Below are positions 25,918-37,783 of a DNA stretch of 64,000 nucleotides, piece after piece; within the stretch, counting starts at the first letter, position 1; each line of letters begins with the position of its first letter. The position numbers and the translations under genes are program-made. This DNA comes from Isoperla grammatica (Eukaryota > Arthropoda > Insecta > Plecoptera > Perlodidae), in the NCBI GenBank assembly GCA_945910005.1, contig OX246746.1:20061316-20125315 (forward strand). The letters run 5' to 3'. Below the pieces are notes generated by a model. That model did no database searches. It saw only the letters and a list, made by a program, of their open reading frames with translations, and was not told where the DNA came from.

Positions 25918-27013
25918 GACGATAGGGAACGATTGAACTATTTTTCGGGATAAAATAAATTAGTAATTCGAGGAAGCGAGGAATTCAGAACCACCAGAGG
26001 ACAATAACTCTCACCCGTCATTCGTCAACCAAGAAGGTCGACTCCTGATTTGAACTAAGCCATAAATTTTAGAACTCCGGACGTCTACGCACTACTTTTT
26101 AGTTTTTACCAAGTTCAAACGCAAAACTCACAGAGTTGATTGATGATAGTCGAAAGCTGCATTCAGTTTACAGTCTCAGCATAAAATTTATGTCTTTTGA
26201 GTACCTAAGAAGCGTGCGAAGGAACCCGGTCTCAGTCTCACACAACTCTGTACTTTTAAATGAAAACAAGTATTTTAACTGTTCTCGGTCTGATAGTTGT
26301 GAGCACAAGCACCACCAAAAGTGTAGCAGTTCACGCCTACAGCCTCCAAGAGAGCCAACAGGTGATGACTACAGTGTGTGTGGTAATATGGAAACGAAAT
26401 GATGTGCAGTAACTTGCTCATCGATATCTCTCTCGCTCGAGTCGCCTGAGGATGGGTCTAGACAGCACAGTGTCGTCGCTTCGATTAGTCCTTGTCGGAG
26501 ATCATATACCTACAGTCGTCTTCGCTCGGACAACGAACCAGATGATCGACGAAATGTCGGCGTCGAGCTTAGATTTACGTGGTTAGCAAATTTCTAATTG
26601 TGGGATTATTATCAGCGTGACTTATGCGCTCAACATTCCATTAGATCAGTTGCTGTAAATTATTAGTCATAACCTACAGAAATTAATATTGTATTTGAAT
26701 TATCGTTTAGGAAACTTATTCCCTGATAGAGAATAGATCAGAGCACCACAATCTTGATACTTCGACAGTCTCAGTGCATGTAAAAAATATGTTTAGCGCT
26801 TAGAACCGGTTTTTCTATTCCGCTGTCCGGGCGAATACCACTTTTTTTATCATCGGATTCAAAAAAGTGTCTCGCTTGTTGGACATACGCAATGAAAAAA
26901 TGAAAAGTAATAAGACCTTTTCTTCTCATCCTCCCGCTGCCTCGGGCTATATGACAAGGTGACAACGTACATGCTTTTTATGGTATATCTGCATCTCCAC
27001 ATCTTACAGCTAA

Positions 27014-27290
27014 CCGGTAGAGGTAGCTCAGCGGTAAGATGCTGGACTGTAATTCGGGAGGTTGCCGGTTCGATTCCGCTCACCGGCAATCCTGACTGAA
27101 GGTTTTTTCCGAGGTTTTCCTCAGTCGTAAAAGCGAATTCTGGGATTGAGTTCTAATAATAGTTCTCGGACGTTTCTTCCCAACTATCCAATAACCCTAA
27201 CATACCTAGTTAGTCACCTGAAGAGGGGAACATCAGATAAAGCTGGTGTGCACCCTATAACGGGTACTCTCACGAAAAATTATTATTCAT
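27014..27290 (+). mobile_element. SINE family 1 copy (Tyr-like anticodon loop)
   Basis: Same head and body as 19415. The anticodon-loop equivalent reads CTGTAAT (GTA), where other copies read CTCTAAT. Stem mismatches show it is not a functional tRNA. Confidence 0.85.
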
Positions 27291-27904
27291 CATGATTATT
27301 ACAGCTACAATAACAGGTTAGGAAAGTTTAAAAAAATTATCACGATCAACTATAAAAGAAAATATTTTTGAGTTATGTTCATATTTCGTTATTGTAAATT
27401 TTAGAAGTAGATAGACGGATACGACATTTAGTCGAACCAGATGGTCATTCTATATTCCCTGAACGTTGGCCTTGAAATCTGTGGTCTGTGGAGTACCTAC
27501 CTTCTCTTGAGGTCAGTGCACATAAAAGAAATCATAGCAAGGGTAGGCTCTAGTGTAGTTTCACGTCCAAGCTTAATTTCAATGGTTCACACGAGATTTG
27601 AAAATACCGATTCGTTTTATGTGTACAGAAAAACAGAAGGCTACACGCAAAACTAGAATTAATACAGTGCTTTTTTAGTTGTGTACATACAAAGACAAGT
27701 AACAATGTTGAGTAGGAAGGAATGCTTCCTGTGGGTACACATCCACTTTACCTGGTGTAAATAACTAGTACTAGGTATTATTATGCTAGTTGGATCCATG
27801 GAAGGGAATGCCTGAGGGCTATTTGTAAAACTCGATCCAAGCATTCGCCTAATGACTGAGGAAAACCTCAGCAAACGCCTTGAGCTATTGGTTACTGGTG
27901 GGTG

Positions 27905-28080
27905 AAATCCAGAGCTGGGTAAATAACTTTTTAAAAGAAGTGGAATTACATTACTTATTACTTCATTCAAAATGAAATAAAATTACCATGTAGGCCTAGT
28001 TACTTTCTAAAAATGCAATTAAATTACGTTACTTTTCACGGAAAAAAGTAATGAAATTACTTAAAATAATATGCCCACTT
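27905..28080. mobile_element. hAT-like end fragment (AGAGCTGGGTAAATAACTT)
   Basis: A terminus-like AGCTGGGTAAATAACTT is followed by repeated GTAATTACATTACTT-like motifs to 28070, a pattern typical of some hAT elements. The other end is not found. Confidence 0.4.
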
Positions 28081-30295
28081 TTTAAATTAATATGTCTCCC
28101 TTTTTGATTGTACGTTATCTGCAAATGTTTGATGTTATGTTGAAAACCGTAGCATACTTATAAAGGGTGTACCAATTATTATCATTAGACCGAACAAATT
28201 ATTATTACTAATTATTAACCAGAGCTAGTAATTAGCTTGATAATTCCACATTGGATTTGTTTGCTCCTATACTTTGTATTAGAAACTGTTTTATGATTAT
28301 TTAGCTGAAAATCAATTTTACTCAAAATTTACTTGCCGGAAAAAAATGGGTTTTTATCCTCAACTTTAATTTCTCAAGAAATTTTAAATCCCTATACTAG
28401 CCTATTTAAACATGCAAAGACTGGAGCACATACTTCCCAGTGCCATCACAAAAAAAAAATAGTGGAGAAGTAACGGAAACTATGAATGGGTTACAGAATG
28501 ACATCGTAACATAGACCCAAAGAGCTCATCGCATTATCATGAGGTTGAAGTGATAGAAATGCAACCCTAACCAGTACTTACAATGGTGTTAAGCCATGTG
28601 TACACAATCGGTAATGATTTCCATATTAAACTTATGGGGATTCACAATAGGTAAAATAACAAAAATGTGAGTTGGATAATAAAATATTATACATAGTAGG
28701 CCTATCTATACTAGTAAATACATATTAAAGTCCATTGTAGCATTATTAAATAATTTCACCAATTATAAATGTTCCATGGTTTTGGAGCACATTATATTGT
28801 CTCCTAAACATTTCTTCAGTAAAGTCATGAAGAATATACTTTTAAATTCTTTGTAGCTTATTGGCCAACATGTCAACAAAAAATATATATGAAGTTTAAT
28901 TAGATATTAGATTTGTAAATAAGTCTAGCAATTACGAATGTTACCAAGCAGTAACTGAATATATAATTAAATAATAAGCACATAGGATGGACATTTAAAA
29001 ACAGATAAATAACTAAATGGCTGTCATTTTTTACTGTTAGGCACTACTACACTTTCATGATTTTTTTGTGATGTAATAACTATGTTTCAATACACATAAG
29101 AATTTACAAATTAGATGATCAATGAGTGAGAATACTAAATAGAGTATGTTGGAGCAAACTGAGGCAACTTCAATAGCCAGTGCAGCTGTCAGTAAACATA
29201 TAAGTATAGTAAACATATCAGTCAAAGCTACATGGAATTGCCACAGTCTTAGTCTTAGTGTGAATCTTGGACACTAAGGGACTATGAAAATACCACACCA
29301 CATAAGATTGTATACCGGTAGTTTGTAACAACACAGTTTAAGTTCCAAGTGCATCTAGATCAGACTGGTAATCTTCACCCTCATATGTGTTTACTTTAAT
29401 TGTAGGCTACAGGTATTTCCATTAACACATCAACATACAAGAGGGCATTGAGCTTATTTAAGAACATATTACGTTACCCCAGAAACTTCCATCAATATAG
29501 AGTATGCCACGATAGATAGCTTGCTAGGTGCGTAGTTGATACTAGGCCTACTATTAGAATTGTAGGGCACTTTGGCTTCCCTTTCTCCCTTATGTTTTAG
29601 ACTAAATAGTACTAATAGCTTCATGCAGTCATTTTAGCGTAAATATGAAGCAGCTTGGTTATTTTCAACAGTGCTTACACACACGCAATCATTTTGTGTA
29701 GGAACTAATTACTTAAGTTTAGTATGGTAAGTGTTGTACAACCAAAGGGTTATATGTACTGGTAAAAACAAGATCTACATTACAAAACAAAATATCCTTC
29801 TAATGCAATAATTTAGATTTTACCTTTTTAATGACGAATCATAGATTCACCTATACGCTAGATCTACACATACAGAGTAGGTTAAAACCTAGGCTAGGTT
29901 TATGCGATAAATTCTGAACATAGCCTACGGTCAGAATATACATAAAGGGCTGTAACAGTATTTGAAATGTCATATATAACCACTAACCACATACTAGGGC
30001 TGGGGTAGGTCTCAGCCTGACTGAATGGTAAATGGGGCCCATCCCCCTTTTGGACTTTACATCGTCAAATTATAACAACCTATACCGACAGGGGCTTTTA
30101 CCGTACGAAATTCGAGATAAAACACAAATTCGTGGAGTGGTTCATTAATGAAAACTATATAAACGACAATATTAGTAAAGATTTGACGTAAACAAAGTAC
30201 AGCAAAATGCTCAACTTGCAAAGAATCAATACAATTTTGTTCGAGACAAGACTTTTACAGGATCCGAGTACCGTATTACATAGTAAAATCCTTAC
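28081..30295. other. Presumed first intron of the GALNT2-like gene
   Basis: Follows the donor at 30295 on the minus strand. AT-rich with scattered AGGCCTA. No catalytic-domain exon was found. A 22-codon frame at 29329-29394 on the minus strand after a weak acceptor was considered and not adopted. Confidence 0.4.
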
Positions 30296-30385
30296 CTTTT
30301 CATCCTTTGAAGCCTGAATATAATATATAATAGCAAACATCCATGCCATTGAAAATAAAAGAAGAATTTTAACATTGCGTCTCAT
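30296..30385 (-). CDS. First coding exon of a type II membrane protein, GALNT2-like signal anchor
   Basis: Thirty codons: MRRNVKILLLFSMAWMFAI, then IYYIQASKDEK, then a clean donor GTAAGG in phase 0. A short basic N-terminus followed by one hydrophobic segment and a polar stem is a Golgi type II signal anchor. The spacing of MRR, LL, F, W, I and YY matches the N-terminus of polypeptide N-acetylgalactosaminyltransferase 2, which starts mucin-type O-glycosylation. The start context has A at -3. I saw no catalytic-domain exon (no DSHCE or WGGEN equivalent) at lower coordinates, so the rest is probably beyond long introns or outside the window. Just upstream (30541-30600) is a GC-rich patch that could hold the promoter. 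It could also be another type II anchor; the assignment rests on 30 residues. Confidence 0.5.
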
Positions 30386-31476
30386 TATTTTGAAGGAAAT
30401 GTTAACTTTTCACTAGCAGACGACAACCCACAGTCTGCTCCTTTGACACATCCAAACACACTAAACATTAAACTTGAATTGAATCGGCGTCGAATGTTGG
30501 TACTACAGTTGGATAACGCAGTACTTACTACGGCTATGTAACGGGGCGGAGCTTCCAGCCCGGCACTCGTCTAGGACGAGAAAGTGAGCGCGAGGTTACG
30601 AAATGGAATTTTCATGTTTTTATAATTTATTTTTTTTAATTTTCGTAAAGGATACAATAAAACATATCATATAACATGGTACATTGTCTATTATAACAAG
30701 TAAATTGTTGATGCCCTTCTAAAGCTTAGAGACAGAAAAGAAAATAAGCATTTTTTAAAATAATAAGTAAAGATAAATAAATGTATATTGATTGTTCGGT
30801 GAAGGCTGTGGTGAAGGTATACACTGCGTGGTAAATTTATTAGCTGTGATATGACCGTAAACTTAGGTACCTATATCTAAGGGCTACTTTCACCAAACTT
30901 TAATCCCGCAATTTTCTGTTTATCGGAGATCAAAAATGGCGCCCGATAGAAGCCACCGCGCATTTTGTATTTTTGTATTGCGTGTGTTGTAAAAGCATTC
31001 ATGTACAGATTAACTTTCAGCACGTATAGTATATGCTCTGTGATTCAGAATAATACAGACGCGTCAGAACCTAGATTGGAAGTTTGTATTTCCGTGGGAG
31101 GGAGAGGGGGGGGGGGGGAGATAGAGAACTCTATGTGTTTTACCATACTTACATAGGATTAAAGCAAAGATCTTTTCAGGTTTTATCTAAAGTCAGTGAC
31201 CAGAAAATAATTCTTCTTCAGATCACGTATATTTCTGCCCCCACAATGGTTCCAAAGCTGGTGGATGCAATGCATTCATCATGACTGTGCTGTTGTCATG
31301 TTACTCTTTTCACCGTAAACCAAAAATAACCGAATGGCGATTACAGTTGCGGTAGGAATGCAGACACAAATAAGTAACTTTTGGGTCACACTCATACCGT
31401 TCTTGCTCTTTGTGTCATTTTCCAACAGATCACAGATTTTGATGAATACTACAATGGTTACAATGTGGATACTAAA

Positions 31477-31825
31477 ATACTTCTGACATGACAATTATTT
31501 ATTTTATAGGATAGGATAGGATAGGATGGGATAGGATAGGATAGGATAGGATAGGATATAGTAGGACTCAATCCCAACATTGACTTTTGACTTAGAAAAT
31601 CCTCGGAAAAAACTTCAGTCAGGATTGCTGGTGACCGGTAACGATCCGGCGACATCCCAAAGATACTTCTGACATGACAATTATTTATTTTATAGGATAG
31701 GATAGGATAGGATAGGATAGGATATAGTAGGACTCAATCCCAACATTGACTTTTGACTTAGAAAACCCTCGGAAAAAACTTCAGGATTGCTGGTGACCGG
31801 TAACGATCCGGCGACATCCCAAAGA
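31477..31825. repeat. Tandem 186-bp duplication of a (GGATA)n-tailed SINE fragment
   Basis: Unit 1 is 31477-31662 and unit 2 is 31663-31825. Each starts ATACTTCTGACATGACAATT, has a (TAGGA)n array and then the minus-strand head of SINE family 1 (GACTCAATCCCAACATTGAC, GATCCGGCGACATCCC). Unit 2 has fewer pentamers and lacks a short piece near TCAGTCAGG. Confidence 0.85.
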
Positions 31826-32883
31826 GGTCTTCTTATTGAGGTCTTATTATTGGTCTTCCCCCTTAGCTAACTCTATCGGTAATAAATAAATTAATAAATT
31901 GTTATTTCAAAGAGTCAACAGTTTCCACAGTTTACTTTTTTATATTCTCTAGAGTGAGTAAGATAAAGGAACACAAATGAAATTATACATTACGTGGTTA
32001 TATGTTTACTTCAAAGTAAGACTGGGAGAAGAACAAACTAGAAAAAAATGAGTTTGTATGATCTAAGAAAAACATGTTTACTTGAAAAAGCAATATTGAA
32101 ACAGTTCTCGATGAGCAATAGCAGAACCATGTGTTGTAAATGGCCTAAAACCACTCTCGATTTCAAACACAGTACTACTTTGCTTCCAAGTCGGGACCCA
32201 ATGAGGTGACGGGTCTCTGAAATGAGGGAATACTCGTACGAACCACACATCTCTTAGCAGTGAAATTATTGTTTACTATATTTAACTGTTCACTTTATTT
32301 TTTCCTCTTTTGAACCACTCAAACATCAATTTTCTTTGTGTTAATCATTTAGAAAAAAAATACCGGAAGGGGTTTCGTTCAACAACCCAAGCACAGATAA
32401 CGGATAAGAAACCAACAAAGGCAACAATTATTTATTTTTTTGCTTATATATATTGATACAACATATTAGCAATAAAATATAATATTGCGTTGTTACAGAG
32501 CAATAAGTAGCCTAGCTCGATATACCCAAGCTCAGATGTAAATGTTCTAAATGTGGTTACAAAACCTTGATTCGTCTTTTTGTTGGTATACTATTTTCAA
32601 ATATACCGCCACTGCTGAAGTCGGGCTTATTCTTTTCTACCACAATTTTGAAATAGTTACATTTAATCTAGAATGAACTGCTTAATTCCAATAATAAGAT
32701 AATATTTGCAAGTAGAGTCAGGAAAAGATTGTTTTACTTTAATTTGATGATATTTTTCGTATCAATAGTTACACATTTGGTTACACCCTAAAGTCACCGC
32801 GCAATTGTCAAAAAAATATGTCTCATGTGTAGATTTCTCTCCTAAACAAGATTCTGTAGACCAAAATAAGTGAAATTTTCAAA

Positions 32884-32926
32884 ATGAAAGCCATTATTCA
32901 AAGGGTAATGAATGCAAGGGTTGAAG
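32884..32926 (+). CDS. DTD1: DTD1 exon 1
   Basis: Encodes the first 14 residues (MKAIIQRVMNARVE) plus one base of codon 15. The donor GTGGGT follows at 32927. The split codon is completed to Val by exon 2, giving the family sequence RVEVDGEI. The exon is short and was recognised by protein similarity and matching splice phase. Confidence 0.9.
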
Positions 32927-35732
32927 GTGGGTAATATGACATGCCTAAACTAGCTAGGCCTATGGTCATTTGGTGAAAGCCTAATCTAGGCTATCATGCC
33001 AAGCTTTAGGCTAGGGCCTAGGTTATGTTAGTACAATAAACAAGATTCAAGTAAGGTATCAGTATCACTTTAAAGGCTTTGATTTGTGGTTGCCTCGTTG
33101 AAAACAAGTTAATTCTATTAGAAGCTAACGGGACATTCTAATATCAGCCCTTCTAAAGAGCTATAGGCTAGGCCCTAGGCCTACCATTCAACTGTACAAA
33201 GCTTAGTAGCCTAGGCCTAGTAGTAAGACTAGGGCCTAGGCCTAGCGTATTGGTGAATTAAGTCGTATTTTCGTGTTAGCATTCAGTGCGAGTACGTATT
33301 TGATGACCAATGCCAGTTGACATGGATGGAACGGTGGTCTAACGTTAGCGCTAGTAATTTTCCTGAAATTAATTGTAATCTGGTTGTGCCACGGGATTTT
33401 TTTTAGGATTCGCCAAGCCCTAAACGTACGTCAAAGCCTAGATTAGGATTGCCATTCTTTTTGGTTTCACTTGCGGCTAGATGTAGGGCCTACATCCAAA
33501 TCAGTCACAACCATAGATTTTCCCCGCCATCTGTCATCCATAGGTCTGTTACGTCAAACGGAATCGATACAGGCTATATTGACTACTTTATTTTATGTGA
33601 CCTAAGTTTGCTGTTGAATAACTCTTTTATTTCTGTGTGGAACTCTTCGAATACGCTTAACAACTCCCAACATTGTAGAGTGAGCGATGGCAATGGCACC
33701 AACCCAGAGCACACTAACTTGACTCTTCTGAAAACTTGCCACAATTTGGAATAATTTATAACCTACATATTACAGGGTGCAACATGCTAGTTAAACGGTG
33801 GGGGAGAAAAGATTCCCATGATAATAACAATGAACTTTCCACAGAATAAAGTGTCTGGCAAAACCCCAACTGCCAGAGGCAAAATCTTTACCAGTAGGCT
33901 TGGTACGGTAGTGCAGTAGGCCTAGTAGTAGTGAGGATTGCTAAAAGTGGCCAATAAACGATTTTGATGTGTGGTCAATTCATATCCTGACATAACACGT
34001 TAACCGTTTAACGTAATACATTTAAATAACATTTACTACATTACTAATATTATTTGTTGTTTTACGACGTACTTCACAGGCTCTAGGTCATACGACGTCG
34101 GCCTTTTATGCCGGGTTCACACAACGTCGCAAGGATTATGGTTTAGTTATAGGCCTAAGCTGAGTTGGGAGATAGGGATCACGGGTAATGGTTTACACAA
34201 ACTCGTCATTGCAATAATTGCAATAGTCATAGTCACAAGCGAGTTGAAAAATGTTCAACTCTCTTATTGCTAAACCATAATCCATGTGACGGACCGATCA
34301 GGCATTGAAACGTCACTTACTCGCTTATAACAAGCCAATGAGATGCCATTGACCATGAATCCATGCATCAGAGCTGAAAGCTTATTGCAATACCTGTACC
34401 ATATTACTATTTCAAAACCTTGTGACTTTGTATGAATCCGACTTTAGTTGCCTCTTAGATCAGACAGTGCTATCCTGGACCAATTCTATACCCCGGGCCC
34501 AGACGGGGAATGATATCATTATTTTTGTTTATATTATTATTAGGCATAAGTCTATTAATATTATTATTCTTTATTTGTACACAACTTACATTTGCAAGTA
34601 TGGAGAAACCATGTAACACCAAAAACCTCATTTCTAAGGTGTTACATAATACCCTAATAACCAAATATTATACAATTGCGGAACAAGAAAATAGAGAATA
34701 TAGAAAACTTCGAAACGAAAGGACAAATCATTCATCAATTATAAAATATAGAAACTGTGACATCAAACTAGAAATTTATAAAACTTTTCCCAATATGTGA
34801 GTTGTTCCCAGGATTGCAGGATTCTGGATTTTATGTGGTATCTTCTCTTCTCTTTTTTCTTACCAGGAGTATGTATTATTTTTGTAACTTATTATCCTAC
34901 AGTATTAGTAGATAATGCCTATATGTGCATGTGTCTCGGAATTCTATCCTGGGCCCATTTGGGCTTTGGGGTAGAATAGGCCCAGGGTGACTCTGCCAGT
35001 CATAAGAGGTGACAACAGGGGACCCTGTCCCTTTCCCCACTTCCCTTTCCTCCCACCGGGCCTTGCCCTCGTTTGCTTGACTCCTTTTATGATGACCCCC
35101 GTGATATGTAATGGATTTGATTCGAAAGACGTCATATGACCTAAGCTGTTGAGTACGTCGTTAAACACTTTAAGTAATAAAAAAAATTTGTTGTAGTAAA
35201 TAATAATAAAGCAGAGGAGAAAAATAACACTTGCATTTCTCATTTATTCTGTAGTTGATGGTGAGATCATCAGTTCAATTGGCAGGGGACTCTGTGTTCT
35301 CATTGGCATATCTAGGAATGACACTGCTAAGGACATTGAGTACATGTAAGTAGTTTATATCCATACTTGTGCAATTTAAACTGGCAACTTGAATAATACC
35401 TGTGTTTTTGTTCCAGAGCTCGTAAAATTATGAACATAAGATTATTCGAGAATAGTGATGGAAAGAAGTGGGATAAAAGTGTTAAAGATATGGAACTCGA
35501 AATTCTTTGTGTAAGCCAGTTTACACTGTACCAGGTGTTAAAAGGAAATAAACTAGACTTTCATAATGCGATGCCAGGAGACAAATCAGAGCTATTTTAT
35601 AATGACTTTATTTCAAAGCTTAAGACTGACTATCATTCTGATAGGGTAAAAGATGGAAAATTTGGGGCCTACATGCAGGTGCATATTCAAAATGATGGGC
35701 CTGTCACTGTTGAGCTTGAATCAGCAAGTTAA
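32884..35732 (+). CDS. DTD1: D-aminoacyl-tRNA deacylase 1 (DTD1), three exons
   Basis: Exons 32884-32926, 35255-35345 and 35417-35732 join to 450 nt, a complete 149-residue protein; DTD enzymes are usually about 145-150 residues plus an optional tail. DTD hydrolyses the ester of D-amino acids (and glycine on tRNA-Ala) mischarged on tRNA, in the cytosol, keeping D-residues out of translation. Seen directly: N-terminus MKAIIQRVMNARV, the family start; the SQFT active-site motif at residues 78-81 followed by LKGNK; and the Gly-cisPro motif NDGPVT at 137-142, which gates chirality. All splice sites are GT..AG (donor phase 1 after exon 1, phase 2 after exon 2). The start has A at -3. The protein ends ELESAS, lacking the long C-terminal tail of vertebrate DTD1. 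Intron 1 (2.3 kb) holds a MITE-like element and a SINE-like element; intron 2 is 71 nt. A polyadenylation signal follows 123 nt after the stop. No key residue is missing. Confidence 0.95.
34109..34304. mobile_element. MITE-like foldback in DTD1 intron 1
   Basis: Inverted ends TGCCGGGTTCACAC / TGCCTGATCGG with a shared inner GGATTATGGTTTAG. TTA precedes the left end and TTG follows the right. Resembles the TTCACAC-type Harbinger MITEs elsewhere in the window. Confidence 0.5.
34950..35200 (+). mobile_element. SINE-like element in DTD1 intron 1 (pyrimidine-rich body)
   Basis: Contains CATAAGAGGTGACAACAGGG, a C/T-rich middle, and a 3' end TACGTCGTTAAACACTT followed by an A-rich tail. Layout matches the insert at 62580. 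An inverted piece of its 5' part occurs at 34474-34506. Confidence 0.5.
35255..35345 (+). CDS. DTD1: DTD1 exon 2
   Basis: Residues 15-45, including IGRGLCVLIGIS, the conserved second strand region of DTD. The acceptor is a pyrimidine-rich tract ending CTGTAG; the donor is GTAAGT. It enters in phase 1 and leaves in phase 2, compatible with both neighbours. Confidence 0.93.
35417..35732 (+). CDS. DTD1: DTD1 exon 3 (terminal)
   Basis: Residues 46-149, with both catalytic signatures (SQFT and NDGPVT) and the TAA stop. The acceptor is TTCCAG. Reading from the internal ATG at 35430 would give a protein without the N-terminal beta strand, so the spliced model is preferred. Confidence 0.95.
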
Positions 35733-35854
35733 CAGAAAATATATGTACCTGGTAGCTTTAATTTCTAATGTATGCAAGAAATCTAGTGAACACCATAATA
35801 TCTCAAATGTACATCATGTCCCAGTGTTCACGAAAATTGTAAAGTCGTTCTCCT

Positions 35855-35860
35855 AATAAA
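35855..35860 (+). promoter_or_regulatory. DTD1 polyadenylation signal
   Basis: An exact AATAAA lies 123 nt after the DTD1 stop in AT-rich sequence, the expected place for 3' end formation. Confidence 0.65.
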
Positions 35861-36384
35861 TTTTAACATTTAATGTTACACTGATATGTTATTTTGCCTA
35901 CAGTTTTAGATCACACCTTTTATATTGCAACATGTATTTTCAACAAACTTGTAAAAAAGATACAAAATCGACACAGAGTACCTTCATTAGTATTCAGTAA
36001 AGTACTCAGTTTATCGTCAAATAGCAATGTTTATCCACAGTTATTGACAAAATCTAGTACATAGCCAATCTCGTCGTTCTTTAATTCTATCGCTCAATCT
36101 AGAAATCTTTGCAGATATCTAATAAAAGAACACACCCTTGAATTCCCAGTCTACTATATGAGCAGATAGGTTACTAATCGAGGTGCTGTGTGCATAAATA
36201 CCTAATCAGTAATCACCATTCTCTGAAGTCGCAGACAACGGCAATGTAGCTTGCTGCCGCCCAATGAATTCAAGCCATAGAAGTGCTGCCATCTAGCTTA
36301 AATTTGTTAACCCTGAAGTTTATGAAGAACGGCGGGTTCTGGGTGGTCGGGGGCGCATAAACTAGGCCTAGCTAACGACCATAA

Positions 36385-36786
36385 AGCGGAGTTCACACAC
36401 ATTAGCTAAGGATAAGGCCTAGACGTTCCGGTTCACACGCAGGAACTAGAATAACGAATGTCTATGATCTTCAAGAAAAGGTAAGCCTACGGAAGGCCTA
36501 TCTTATTAATAATAATAATTAATAATATTAATAAATTAGTTAATAATAACTTCAGATTATATGACATCAGTAGTTTTTATTAGATTGGTTTTCGTAAAAA
36601 GACATCCTAGCTTCTGATTGGATGGACCTGATTCTAGATAAGGATATGGCTGGAAGTTAAAAGTTAGTTAACTTTTCTTAGCCATAGCGCTAGTCGTTAG
36701 CGATGTCGTGTCGGGTGAACGCCTACACGCATTTCCGTATGTTCAACTTCCAGCCATAATCCTTAGCAAAGTGTCTGAACCGGCCT
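36385..36786. mobile_element. Harbinger-like MITE abutting the next element
   Basis: Imperfect terminal inverted repeats (left AGCGGAGTTCACAC and GCTAAGGATAAGG, right complement AGGCCGGTTCAGAC and GCTAAGGATTATGG). Flanks are TAA on the left and TTA on the right, the right one shared with the element at 36790. An inner repeat TGGCTGGAAGTT also pairs. No coding frame. Confidence 0.6.
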
Positions 36787-36789
36787 TTA

Positions 36790-37558
36790 GGCTAGGGCCA
36801 CACATTGCGTTTTTGACGGACCGTTATCAACGGTCCGTTTTCAACGGACAATGTATCCGAGACTACACATTGCGTTGTTACGGGTCCGTTGGGTTTGACA
36901 CACACTTGTCAGTCTTCATCAAAATGCCGACCAGTGGACATGTTTAATAACCAGTTACATATTATTTGTGTGGCTGAAGCAGCTGGTTTGCTTAATGAGC
37001 CAGTAAAAAGAGAGCATTGGGTTTACCCTTTCTACACTAACCGTGAAAAGAGTGATCGATTTGGAAAATTTTATAATATCATAAGAAAATATGAAAGTAA
37101 GTTTTTCGGATATTATCGGATGTCTATCTCTTCTTTCGACACACTTTTGGAAATAATACGCCCTCATATAACAAAACAATTCACACATATTGACGGGTGC
37201 TTTTGTACGCACTGTATAAATCTATCGATATCAAACATCCAACAAACTGTGTAGTATAGTACGAAGTGTCGCAAACGAGTGATAGCGAGTGAATGAATGT
37301 TATCTGTCCGCACCGGACGCGTTGCCAACGGTCGTGTGTGACTCCACTCATTCAACTACATGTGTTCGCCTTGCCAATCCGTTGATCCGTTGATCCGTTT
37401 TGAGCGCAGCAAACTCTGGGAGCTTCCGTTGGCTGCGTTGAAAACCGGAGACAACGGATGTGTGTGGGCGCAAAGATTAAAAACAACGTGTTGCCCTCTT
37501 TCGGTCACAACGGACCGTTGATAACGGTCCGTTAAAAACGCAATGTGTGGCCCTAGCC
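36790..37558. mobile_element. PIF/Harbinger-type element with 3-bp TTA target duplication
   Basis: 769 bp bounded by terminal inverted repeats of at least 44 bp with one mismatch (GGCTAGGGCCACACATTGCG at both ends), flanked by direct TTA at 36787-36789 and 37559-37561. The TWA duplication and transposase remnant are diagnostic of the Harbinger superfamily. Internal repeats around ACGGACCGTT lie next to both ends. It is too short to be autonomous. Confidence 0.92.
36940..37254 (+). pseudogene. Broken Harbinger (HARBI1-like) transposase N-terminal fragment
   Basis: The reading frame has the family's N-terminal pattern: REHWVYPFY, then R..GKFYNIIR, then FFGYYRMSISSFDTLLEIIR and PHITKQ. In intact proteins this region precedes the catalytic DDE nuclease. 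Here the frame decays after PHITKQFTHI and ends at 37254; no catalytic domain fits before the right terminus. It is a remnant carried inside the non-autonomous element. Confidence 0.85.
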
Positions 37559-37783
37559 TTAGGCAGATCGTGGAAGCGTACGGTGCCCAGATTTACAAAC
37601 CAAAAGAGCGGGACAATAAGAATATATCAAACATCAGTGTTCTAGTGTTCTAGAAGGTTGGAATTTGGGGGGCAACAATAAGGGATTTTTCAGCTTTGTA
37701 ATATTTCATATTGTCAAGTAAAATCTCTACAATATGTAAGTTTTCTACTACTCGACAATGTTCTACTATTATTATTTATTATA

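Larger units (their letters stand above)
23695..27013. other. No confirmed gene; longest unexplained open frame at 24616-25056
   Basis: A 146-codon plus-strand frame (24616-25056) and a 117-codon minus-strand frame (23808-24161) occur without similarity I recognise. Both are rich in Cys, Ser and His, have no start-context or splice support, and are probably chance. Confidence 0.35.

Noticed and set aside
29329..29394. Possible terminal exon (EGEDYQSDLDALGT) joined to the 30385 exon
   Set aside because: The phase fits and would give a 52-residue protein, but the acceptor has almost no pyrimidine tract and the product conflicts with the GALNT2-like reading.
31500..31560. CRISPR-like regular repeats ((GGATA)n region)
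   Set aside because: Simple pentamer repeat in a eukaryotic SINE fragment, no spacers.
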